Assembly: GCA_964431685.1 (NCBI GenBank)
Contig: CAYSLA010000052.1
Span: 1 to 21,099 of the forward strand
Direction: 5' to 3'
Source: CAYSLA01 sp964431685
GTDB lineage: Bacteria; Armatimonadota; UBA5829
Length of the DNA: 21,099 nucleotides
The notes beneath the pieces were generated by a model. The model worked only from the letters and a program-made list of their open reading frames with translations. It was not told the origin of the DNA and made no database searches. Below, in pieces: positions 1-6,134 of this stretch (positions are counted from its first letter, which is position 1; every line of letters begins with the position of its first letter). Position numbers and translations under genes: made by a program.

Positions 1-78
1 AGGATGACGTGGTTTCTCACATAGTCTGAGCTCTTACAGGGATCACTCCTGCGCCGCTTCGCCTCTTCCAGACAAATG

Positions 79-120
79 GGCCCGGCTCGAGAAAGGTATA
101 CCCTTCTCTGCCGGGCCTTT
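79..120. terminator. GC-rich hairpin, terminator-like
   Basis: GGCCCGGC (79-86) pairs perfectly with GCCGGGCC (110-117). The inner bases GAGAA/TTCTC extend the stem with one mismatch. TTT follows on the + strand, and AAAT lies on the other side. It sits past the stop of the leftward gene at 185 and could serve either strand, including a gene ending left of the window. The U-tract is short, so efficient intrinsic termination is not certain. Bases 1-78 and 121-184 show no gene. Confidence 0.55.
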
Positions 121-184
121 CACGCTATTTGGTTGTTGATCTCTCAGCTCTTGATGGCCAGGGGGATGGCGCTATGCTTACGCA

Positions 185-379
185 TCAGTCAAGAGCGTTG
201 ATCTGCGTTACCCGTTCGAGCCAGATGTCTTCTATGTCCCCGACAAGACATCCTCCGTACATCGGCACGTACGAGATATCGTGAACCTTGGTGCTGGTGG
301 TCAGCTCTCGGCCATTTCTGTCGCGGTATGTAACCGCCACGTTCCTTCCCAGATACTGCTTGACCTCCGGTATGTGCAT
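185..379 (-). CDS. Small hypothetical protein, 64 aa
   Basis: The ATG at 379 is chosen because AAGGAGG (388-394 on the other strand) lies 8 bases upstream; a longer reading to 442 has no such site. The protein starts MHIPEVKQYLGRN and ends LERVTQINALD. It is soluble, has no signal peptide, and alternates hydrophobic and polar residues in a way that suggests a small beta-rich fold (SH3-like barrel is a guess). The excellent ribosome site and balanced composition argue that it is real. It stands alone, with more than 370 bases separating it from the next leftward gene. I do not recognise the family and assign no function. Confidence 0.6.
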   Translation of the reverse strand: MHIPEVKQYLGRNVAVTYRDRNGRELTTSTKVHDISYVPMYGGCLVGDIEDIWLERVTQINALD

Positions 380-413
380 GTTTGCTGCCTCCTTCATCGC
401 AGCAGCAACCGGA

Positions 414-442
414 CTTGTAGTGCAGGAACGCCCGCCCGGCAA
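414..442 (-). promoter_or_regulatory. Weak sigma70-like promoter candidate for the 64-aa gene
   Basis: Read leftward, TTGCCG (437-442) and TACAAG (414-419) are separated by exactly 17 bases. Each matches 4 of 6 consensus positions. Transcription would start about 25-30 bases before the ATG at 379. The match is weak, so this is only the best candidate seen. Confidence 0.3.
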
Positions 443-444
443 TC

Positions 445-463
445 CCCTGAACTTGATTCAGGG
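445..463. repeat. Short palindrome CCCTGAA-5-TTCAGGG
   Basis: The two 7-base arms (445-451 and 457-463) are perfect inverted repeats around CTTGA. Similar CCTGAACTTGATTCAGG-type palindromes are dispersed between genes in many bacterial genomes, so this may be one copy of a repetitive extragenic element. Only one copy is seen in this window. Confidence 0.4.
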
Positions 464-756
464 TCAGGGCGCGTCTTGCGAGGCTTGGAATTGCGAGTGA
501 CCAGAAACCGCTCGCGTGCGCGGTCAGGCACGTCCGGCGGTTCCTGATCACCGGCAACTGCATTCCTCACGGTACTTCCCACACCCGGGCACGGCACTGG
601 CGGATTCTCCAATGACCTGTAGCCGAAGTAGCCCGGTTGTTCCTGGATTCGTTTGTTTCGCACCTGATGGTGCCAGTAGTTGCCTACACTAGGGTTTTGC
701 CCCAAATGGCGCTGTGGGAACGCTGAACTGATTACCTGTTTTCCGGGAGCGGAAGG
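464..756. other. Non-coding stretch, no gene seen
   Basis: This spacer lies between the stop of the GGDEF-EAL gene and the upstream side of the 64-aa gene. Open frames in it lack ribosome sites and have protein-like composition on no strand. It holds minor hairpins: GCACC/GGTGC at 660-673 and a 5-base TTCCG/CGGAA stem just after the GGDEF-EAL stop. Neither is followed by a T-run. Confidence 0.5.
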
Positions 757-2616
757 TCAGGCGGCTCTGCATTTCTGAGCTTGGAGGAACTCGCGGAAGG
801 CGGTGTCGGGCAGTGGAGGGCTCACCAGATAGCCCTGCATCTCGTCGCAGGTGAGAGATTGGAGCACCTGAAGCTGATCGTAAGACTCAACGCACTCGGC
901 CACAACCTTCATTCTCAGGTTGTGGGCGACTCCAACAATGGCCGCGGCTATGGCGACGTCGTCGTCGTTTGTAGATATCTCCCGGACAAAAGACCCGTCG
1001 ATTTTGACCGTATCGATCGGAAAGCGCTTCAGATAAGACAGCGACGAATATCCGGTACCGAAGTCGTCGATGGAGATGGTGACGCCCATGTGGCGCAGTT
1101 CTCCGAGGAGTCCGATGACCTGGTTCTCGCGTCCCATGAGTGTGCCTTCGGTGATCTCGACGTTCAGGAGCGCAGGGTCAAGCCCGGTGTCTGCGAGCGC
1201 CATCTTTACAGTCTCGGTTATCGGAGGGTCCTGTTGAAACTGCTTTGGCGAAACGTTCACCGATACTTGCACAGGTCCCAGACCCGCGTCCAGCCATTTT
1301 CGGTTGTCCCGGCACGCGACTCTGAGTACCCACTGGCCAATCTGCGTAATCAAACCCGTCTCCTCGGCCAGAGGTATGAAGTCCGCGGGCGAGACTGTGC
1401 CGAACTCGGGGTGATCCCATCTGACCAGGGCTTCAGCTCCGAGGACTTGTCCGCTCATTATGTCGACTATCGGCTGGTAGCAGACGACAAATTCCTCCTG
1501 TTCGACCGCTCTCCTGAGGCTGACTTCCATCTTCATCTTCTCGACAGCGCGATCGTTCATTGCTAACGAGTAGATTTCAAACGTACCGTGCCCGGCTTCT
1601 TTGGCCTTGTACATAGCCGTGTCGGCGTTCTTGACAAGCGTCAGCACATCTGTGCCGTGAGTGGGGAAGAAGCTGATGCCTATGCTCCCTGAGATAAACA
1701 GATCGTGGCCGCCCACGACAAACTCCTTGCTGATGGCTTCAATGATGCGTCGCGCAACCTCTCCCGAATCCTCACAGGCTTTCAGGTTTGGCAATATCAC
1801 GGTGAACTCGTCTCCACCCATCCTCGCGAGGGAGTCGCCTTCACGCAGGCAGCTCCCAAGACGTTCGGCGACGGCCACCAGAAGTTCGTCGCCGACGTCA
1901 TGGCCCAGAGTGTCGTTGATGAACTTGAATCTGTCGAGGTCTATGAACATTACTCCCAGAAGGTCGTTGCCTCGCCTCGCTTGCGCAAGAGCGCTGCTCA
2001 GTCTCTCCGCGAAAGCCAGCCTGTTGGGCAGACCGGTCAAAACATCGTGGTAGGCGTAGTGTCTGATCTGATTCTCGTAGGTCTTCTGCTCATCAATATT
2101 GCGCTGGACNNNNNNNNNNNNNNNNNNNNNNNNNNNNNNNNNNNNNNNNNNNNNNNNNNNNNNNNNNNNNNNNNNNNNNNNNNNNNNNNNNNNNNNNNNN
2201 NNNNNNNNNAGCCCTTGTGGATCGGTGATAATGATGTGGTCAGTAGATGCGTTGACAGCGGCGATCTGAATCCTGGTATGAGTCTCCTGTTCCTGGGTGC
2301 GCCGTCGATAGTCCTGCAGGTTATCCAGCACTCGGTTTACGATCCCGGCGACCGAGTCCAGTTCCCCATTTCCGAGCACTCCGAACCGCCTCGTGAGTGT
2401 TTCGTCTGCCTCGACGGCTTTGGCGTCCTCGTAGAATGCACGCAACCGGCTTACGACTTTGTAGTGCAGAGCCATCCACCCGGTAAGACATGCCCAGACC
2501 ACAGCACTGATCAACGCATAGGTGTCACGTTGTGCGGCAAGGCTGGCCATGGTGATAAGTATCACCACGAATACCCACATCGATACTGCCCAGATAATCT
2601 TTGTCTTTAGCTTCAC
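757..2616 (-). CDS. Membrane PAS-GGDEF-EAL cyclic-di-GMP signalling protein (internal N gap)
   Basis: The GTG at 2616 is preferred: GGGGAG lies 6 bases upstream, and the protein then begins VKLKTKIIW directly before the membrane segment. An ATG at 2661 would add 15 unlikely residues. Two membrane helices (about residues 6-28 and 33-52) are followed by a HAMP-like linker and the start of a PAS domain (NASTDHIIITDPQG), then 100 N. The GGDEF domain is intact (MGGDEF near residue 267) and has an RxxD inhibitory site (REGD) five residues before it. The EAL domain keeps EALVRW, the EITE, DDFGTGYSSL and VKID motifs, and QGY. Both diguanylate cyclase and phosphodiesterase activity are therefore possible; which dominates cannot be told. 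The AEGVE-like motif reads AECVE. The gene is transcribed away from the arsR-type gene, and the family sets cyclic-di-GMP levels controlling motility or biofilm. Confidence 0.92.
   Translation of the reverse strand: MKLKTKIIWAVSMWVFVVILITMASLAAQRDTYALISAVVWACLTGWMALHYKVVSRLRAFYEDAKAVEADETLTRRFGVLGNGELDSVAGIVNRVLDNLQDYRRRTQEQETHTRIQIAAVNASTDHIIITDPQGXXXXXXXXXXXXXXXXXXXXXXXXXXXXXXXXXXVQRNIDEQKTYENQIRHYAYHDVLTGLPNRLAFAERLSSALAQARRGNDLLGVMFIDLDRFKFINDTLGHDVGDELLVAVAERLGSCLREGDSLARMGGDEFTVILPNLKACEDSGEVARRIIEAISKEFVVGGHDLFISGSIGISFFPTHGTDVLTLVKNADTAMYKAKEAGHGTFEIYSLAMNDRAVEKMKMEVSLRRAVEQEEFVVCYQPIVDIMSGQVLGAEALVRWDHPEFGTVSPADFIPLAEETGLITQIGQWVLRVACRDNRKWLDAGLGPVQVSVNVSPKQFQQDPPITETVKMALADTGLDPALLNVEITEGTLMGRENQVIGLLGELRHMGVTISIDDFGTGYSSLSYLKRFPIDTVKIDGSFVREISTNDDDVAIAAAIVGVAHNLRMKVVAECVESYDQLQVLQSLTCDEMQGYLVSPPLPDTAFREFLQAQKCRAA
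2110..2209. other. Assembly gap of exactly 100 N inside the PAS domain
   Basis: One hundred N interrupt the GGDEF-EAL gene. The reading frame happens to stay open across it, but the number is a typical scaffold placeholder. The residues on each side (ITDPQG before, VQRNIDEQKTYE after) are normally about 90-95 residues apart in PAS-GGDEF proteins, so the true missing stretch is probably nearer 270-290 bases. Confidence 0.9.
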
Positions 2617-2806
2617 ACACCACTCCCCGAGCGGGTGTCCGCCACTGTCTGGGGAACCCAAAGAGCAGTCGGCATCCTCCTGACGCTTGCGAACCGCTGG
2701 GTCCGGGCAGAGTCGGTACGCGCGCCCACGTCGGACGGCAGCTCCCCGCTAGAATCGTGCATTGCCACAGGTTCATTATTCTTTTTCGGTCATTGCCCAC
2801 CGATTC

Positions 2807-2833
2807 ATTATAGGGTCTAATGCCTGACCCTAT
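2807..2833 (-). promoter_or_regulatory. Candidate -10 box overlapped by an inverted repeat, upstream of the GGDEF-EAL gene
   Basis: Read leftward, a perfect TATAAT occupies 2807-2812. It overlaps one arm of the inverted repeat ATAGGGTC (2810-2817) - 8 bases - GACCCTAT (2826-2833). No acceptable -35 hexamer lies at 16-18 bases, so transcription would need an activator or another sigma factor. The leader to the GTG would be about 190 bases. The remaining bases between 2617 and 2806 show no gene. Confidence 0.35.
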
Positions 2834-2856
2834 GATGTCCGCGGTCTACCGGCAGA

Positions 2857-2875
2857 CGCCAGTTGACAACTGGCG
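2857..2875. promoter_or_regulatory. Perfect palindrome centred on the -35 box of the arsR-type promoter
   Basis: CGCCAGTT (2857-2864) and AACTGGCG (2868-2875) are perfect 8-base inverted repeats separated by GAC. They enclose the TTGACA hexamer, so a protein bound here would block RNA polymerase. It differs in sequence from the A/T-rich repeat at 2897-2932 and may bind a different regulator. Confidence 0.5.
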
Positions 2876-2891
2876 AAGAAGGGACTAGAAT
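2863..2891 (+). promoter_or_regulatory. Sigma70-type promoter of the sulfur operon
   Basis: A consensus TTGACA (2863-2868), a 17-base spacer and TAGAAT (2886-2891) lie about 50 bases before the ArsR-type start codon. The predicted start point is near 2898, inside the left arm of the downstream inverted repeat. The same hexamers and spacing recur in front of the recQ fusion gene. Confidence 0.8.
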
Positions 2892-2896
2892 AGTAG

Positions 2897-2932
2897 ACAT
2901 CGATATATCGAGAGGTATAGATATGTCGATGT
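2897..2932. promoter_or_regulatory. Operator-like inverted repeat, probable autoregulatory site of the ArsR-type repressor
   Basis: ACATCGATATATC (2897-2909) and GATATGTCGATGT (2920-2932) are 13-base inverted repeats with one mismatch and a 10-base centre. The left arm also contains the perfect 12-base palindrome TCGATATATCGA (2900-2911). Interrupted A/T-rich palindromes just downstream of the -10 box are typical ArsR/SmtB operators. Binding here by the product of the next gene is inferred. Confidence 0.65.
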
Positions 2933-2941
2933 GGTGAGGTC

Positions 2942-3265
2942 ATGCGCAACGTCGATGTAGAAACATTGGTGCCCGAGTCCGGGCTGGTCAAGGCAGCAGG
3001 TTGCCTCAAGATCATGGCGCACCCGCTCAGACTGCGTGTTGCGGAGATGCTCACGTTGGGTGAGTTCACGGTGCAGCAACTCGCTGACACCTGCGGTCTG
3101 CCGCACAGCCAGATGTGTGGGCACTTGCGCCTGATGCAGAACTGCGGGTTGCTTACCAGCCGCCGTGACGGGCGCAGCGTATACTACCAGATTTCTTCTC
3201 CACAGCTTCCCGCGCTCATCGAGTGCGTTAGAACGAGCTGTGGGCAAAACGATTCGAAAGGATAG
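2942..3265 (+). CDS. ArsR/SmtB-family winged-helix repressor, cysteine-rich
   Basis: This 107-residue protein has the family layout: an N-terminal helix with LKIMAHPLRLRV, the helix-turn-helix at about 44-65 (VQQLADTCGLPHSQMCGHLRLM) and a wing (SRRDGRSVYYQI). Six cysteines (21, 51, 59, 68, 95, 100) are many for its size. C21 in helix 1 and C95/C100 in the last helix could come together in the dimer, as in thiol- or persulfide-sensing members such as SqrR/BigR, although the positions are not the same as theirs. It stops 5 bases before the CoA-disulfide reductase fusion and its promoter carries operator-like repeats, so it probably represses its own sulfur operon. The GGTGAGG ribosome site is only 2 bases from the ATG, which is unusually short. 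The family is certain; the ligand is inferred. Confidence 0.9.
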   Translation: MRNVDVETLVPESGLVKAAGCLKIMAHPLRLRVAEMLTLGEFTVQQLADTCGLPHSQMCGHLRLMQNCGLLTSRRDGRSVYYQISSPQLPALIECVRTSCGQNDSKG

Positions 3266-3270
3266 CTTCT

Positions 3271-5763
3271 ATGGGTAAGAATCTCAGATTGGTCATTGTT
3301 GGCGGAGTGGCAGGCGGCGCGTCCGCGGCCACAAGAGCTCGGAGACTTTCCGAGGATGCCGAGATTATCGTCATCGAACGCGGCAACGACGTTTCGTTCG
3401 CCAATTGTGGACTGCCTTACCACATAGGCGGCGTGATACAGGACAGGCAGAGACTGCTCGTTCAGACACCCGCTTCACTGCACGCGATGTACAGACTAGA
3501 CGTGCGGACGCGCGCTGAGGCAGTTTCAATCGATCGTGAACGCAAGACCGTGGTCGTCAAGAATTTGGGAACCGGTGCCGAAGAAAAAATCTCCTACGAC
3601 AAACGGATTCTGAGCCCAGGCGCGGAGCCGGTTCGGCTGCCTATACCTGGGATAGAAACCCAGGGAGTCCATTGTCTGCGCTCAATGGCTGACATGGATG
3701 CCATCATTGCCGGCCTGGCTTTTGTGGATGAGAAGAGCGCGTTGGTTGTCGGAGGAGGATACATCGGCCTGGAGATGGCCGAGGCACTTCGCGAAAGAGG
3801 GGTGGCTGTCACGCTCGTTGAACTTGCGCCTCAGGTCTTCGGCCCGATGGATGCCGAGATGACCACGCCAATCATTGGGCAACTCGAGCTCCACGGCGTG
3901 AACGTGCGGTTGGAGACGTCCATTACATCGATAGAGAAGACCGGGGAGACAATATCGGCCAGGCTCAGCAGTGGCGAGACGGTTGAGTGCGGGATGATTA
4001 TTATGGCTGTCGGGGTGAAGCCGGAGATCAAGCTTGCTAAGGATGCCGGGCTGACAATCGGAGAGCGCGGTGGAATAGCTGTGGACGAACACATGCAAAC
4101 CTCCGACCCGGACATATACGCGGTTGGCGACGCGGTAGAGGTGACCGACTTCGTCGGAGACTATCAGACTCTGATTCCTTTGGCCGGTCCGGCAAATCGT
4201 CAGGGCCGTATCGCCGCGGACAATATCCTCGGCAAGGCATCCACCTACAAGAAGACTCAGGGAACCAGCATCTGCAAGGTATTTGACATCGCTGCCGGGA
4301 TGACGGGAGTTAGTGAGAAGACGCTAAAGCGTCTCGGCAGGCACTACAGCAAGGTCTACATCCACCCTGCCAGTCACGCGAGCTATTACCCGGGGGCATC
4401 GCCAATCAGCCTGAAACTGCTGTTCGACCCGACCGATGGCAAGGTGCTGGGCGCTCAGGCGGTAGGCGCGGACGGTGTCGACAAGCGCCTGGACGTGTTG
4501 GCGACGGCTATTCGGGCGGGACTTACGGTCTTCGATCTTGAAGAGCTGGAGCTTTCATACGCTCCGCCGTTCGGTTCGGCTAAGGACCCGGTAAACTATG
4601 CGGGGTTCGTTGCCGCGAACGCACTGCGCGGCGACGTCGAGTTGTGCCAGGTGGAGGATGTGCTGGCCCCCGCAGATGGGCAGGTGCTACTTGATGTCCG
4701 GAGACCGGAGGAAGTGGCTGCCGGAACAATCCCGGGGGCTGTGAACATTCCTGTGCAGGAGCTCCGCGAGCGCATCGGAGAGCTGCCCAGAGATAAAGAA
4801 CTTCTTGTGTTCTGCCAAGTCGGGCTGAGGGGCTACGTTGCTTGCAGGTTGCTTTCCCAGCTCGGATACAAGTGCCGCAATCTTACTGGCGGCTACAAGA
4901 CTTACACGATGCATACGTCCGCAATTGCCCACAAGTCACTCGTGGAAGTGGGTGATACACAGATGGTTGACGACTCCGGAAGCACGGGCTCATCGTTTGG
5001 CGCATCAGATGAGAAACCAGCCCCTGAGGCTTCGCAGCCCGTGCGGCTGATCGATGCCTGCGGGCTTCAGTGCCCAGGGCCCATTATGCGTGTATCAGAG
5101 GCTCTGAGAGAGATCGCTACAGGACAGACGATTGAGGTAATCAGCACTGACCCGGGCTTCGTATCGGACATAGGCCCCTGGTGCAACAGCACCGGCAACC
5201 GGTTGGTGTCAGTGACGCCCGATGATGGCAAGTTCCGGGCGCTCATTGCCAAAGGGCAGGCTGTGACCTCCGCGGCCGGATCGATGCCCGTGAGCAAAGG
5301 CAAGACGATCGTGGTGTTCAGCAGCGACTTTGACAAGGCTGTCGCGGCGTTTGTGATCGCCAACGGCGCAGCGTCAATGGGCAGTGACGTCACGATGTTC
5401 TTTACGTTCTGGGGTCTGAATGTTTTGCGGAAGCCCGAGGGCGCGCGCGTCAGCAAGAATGTGATTGAGCGCATGTTTGGATGGATGATGCCGAGAGGAG
5501 CCGGCAAGTTGTCGCTCTCCAAGATGAACATGGCCGGTATGGGGCTCGCAATGATCAAGGGCATCATGCGTAAGAAGAACGTTCCATCCCTGCCCGAGTT
5601 CATCGACAGTGCGCGGAAAGCCGGGGTGAGAATGGTAGCGTGCACTATGTCAATGGATTTGATGGGCATAAAGCCAGATGAACTCATCGACGGTGTCGAG
5701 TTCGGAGGAGTGGCCATGTATCTGGATCGCGCAGAATCCGGATGCGTGAACCTGTTCATCTGA
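3271..5763 (+). CDS. CoA-disulfide/persulfide reductase fused to rhodanese, TusA and DsrE-like domains
   Basis: The 830-residue protein has four modules. Residues 1-450 are an FAD/NAD(P)H disulfide reductase of the CoA-disulfide reductase type: FAD loop GGVAGGASAATRARR (11-25), single active cysteine C46 in FANCGLPY, second dinucleotide site GGGYIG (161-166) and AVGDA (284-288). Residues about 465-547 are a rhodanese with C515 in FCQVGLRG. After a Ser/Pro-rich linker, about 590-662 is a TusA-like sulfur carrier with C597 and C601 (CGLQCPGP). Residues 676-830 are a DsrE/DsrF/DrsH-like domain with C791 (ACTMSMDLMG). All catalytic cysteines are present, so persulfide sulfur could pass along one chain. 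Relatives reduce CoA disulfide or persulfides, or handle polysulfide. An AAGGA site lies 8 bases before the ATG. The gene is co-transcribed with the ArsR-type regulator. The physiological substrate is not shown. Confidence 0.93.
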   Translation: MGKNLRLVIVGGVAGGASAATRARRLSEDAEIIVIERGNDVSFANCGLPYHIGGVIQDRQRLLVQTPASLHAMYRLDVRTRAEAVSIDRERKTVVVKNLGTGAEEKISYDKRILSPGAEPVRLPIPGIETQGVHCLRSMADMDAIIAGLAFVDEKSALVVGGGYIGLEMAEALRERGVAVTLVELAPQVFGPMDAEMTTPIIGQLELHGVNVRLETSITSIEKTGETISARLSSGETVECGMIIMAVGVKPEIKLAKDAGLTIGERGGIAVDEHMQTSDPDIYAVGDAVEVTDFVGDYQTLIPLAGPANRQGRIAADNILGKASTYKKTQGTSICKVFDIAAGMTGVSEKTLKRLGRHYSKVYIHPASHASYYPGASPISLKLLFDPTDGKVLGAQAVGADGVDKRLDVLATAIRAGLTVFDLEELELSYAPPFGSAKDPVNYAGFVAANALRGDVELCQVEDVLAPADGQVLLDVRRPEEVAAGTIPGAVNIPVQELRERIGELPRDKELLVFCQVGLRGYVACRLLSQLGYKCRNLTGGYKTYTMHTSAIAHKSLVEVGDTQMVDDSGSTGSSFGASDEKPAPEASQPVRLIDACGLQCPGPIMRVSEALREIATGQTIEVISTDPGFVSDIGPWCNSTGNRLVSVTPDDGKFRALIAKGQAVTSAAGSMPVSKGKTIVVFSSDFDKAVAAFVIANGAASMGSDVTMFFTFWGLNVLRKPEGARVSKNVIERMFGWMMPRGAGKLSLSKMNMAGMGLAMIKGIMRKKNVPSLPEFIDSARKAGVRMVACTMSMDLMGIKPDELIDGVEFGGVAMYLDRAESGCVNLFI

Positions 5764-5772
5764 TACGCAACA

Positions 5773-5861
5773 CGGCAATCACAGTGGGCCCGGTAATCAC
5801 GGTGGGCCCGGTAATCACGGTGGCCCGGTAATCACGGTGGCCCCGGTAATCACGGTGGGCC
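5773..5861. repeat. Five-copy tandem repeat, 17-18-base unit
   Basis: Units begin at 5773, 5791, 5809, 5826 and 5844. The consensus is CGGTAATCACGGTGGGCC; unit 1 has two changes and unit 3 is one base short. It fills most of the gap between the CoA-disulfide reductase fusion and the ferredoxin gene, starting 9 bases after the stop. Read + it would encode a collagen-like GNHGGP run, but there is no start codon and the short unit breaks the frame. It is therefore treated as non-coding minisatellite DNA. Confidence 0.9.
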
Positions 5862-5878
5862 CGACACTCCTGTCGGGC
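5859..5878 (+). promoter_or_regulatory. Hairpin directly before the ferredoxin ribosome site
   Basis: GCCCGACA (5859-5866) and TGTCGGGC (5871-5878) form a perfect 8-base stem with a CTCC loop. The AAGGAG ribosome site follows at 5881. There is no T-run, so it is more likely an mRNA-stability or translation-modulating structure, or an extragenic palindrome, than a terminator. Confidence 0.5.
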
Positions 5879-5893
5879 ATAAGGAGAAATCAG

Positions 5894-6082
5894 TTGGCTA
5901 TAACTGTTATAATCGAACGTTGTCCGCAGAACCATCCGTGTCCCGCGCTGGCAGTCTGTCCGGTTGACGCACTTAGTCAACAAGGGATGGCTGCGCCGGT
6001 GCTGGACTCGGAACTCTGCATAGATTGTGGGAAATGCTCAGACGTTTGCCCAACGGGAGCTCTTCAGCCCGAGGTGAAGTAG
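5894..6082 (+). CDS. Small [4Fe-4S] ferredoxin-like protein, 62 aa
   Basis: The TTG at 5894 is chosen because AAGGAG lies 7 bases upstream; an in-frame ATG at 5837 would translate the tandem repeat. The protein begins MAITVIIERCPQNHPC. Cysteines are C10, C16, C22, C42, C45, C48 and C52. CIDCGKC (42-48) plus C22 (before Pro) supply one complete [4Fe-4S] site. The other half has only C10, C16 and C52, so a second cluster would be incomplete, a [3Fe-4S] centre, or use a non-Cys ligand. It follows the reductase fusion by about 130 bases and is probably its electron partner or part of the same sulfur pathway. Function beyond electron transfer is inferred. Confidence 0.85.
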   Translation: MAITVIIERCPQNHPCPALAVCPVDALSQQGMAAPVLDSELCIDCGKCSDVCPTGALQPEVK

Positions 6083-6134
6083 CCTGGACGACTCTGACGT
6101 TCCGATCCCGTGACGGCAGCGAGAGGGTAGAACC

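Noticed and set aside
394..705. Leftward 103-residue frame upstream of the 64-aa gene
   Set aside because: No ribosome site, low-complexity composition rich in Arg and Pro, and it runs through a palindrome; looks non-coding.
781..1566. Rightward 261-residue frame, and the frame at 1705-2610
   Set aside because: Both are shadows on the strand opposite the well-supported GGDEF-EAL gene; the second even spans the N gap.
5067..5759. Leftward 230-residue frame
   Set aside because: It is the reverse-strand shadow of the TusA-DsrE part of the sulfur fusion, without its own ribosome site or domain pattern.
5773..5861. Tandem repeats as a CRISPR array
   Set aside because: The units are directly adjacent with no spacers, the unit is only 17-18 bases, and no cas gene is near.
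5756..5983. Leftward 75-residue frame over the tandem repeat
   Set aside because: It is a translation of the repeat (RDYRGHRDYRATVITG...) with no ribosome site and overlaps the ferredoxin gene on the other strand.
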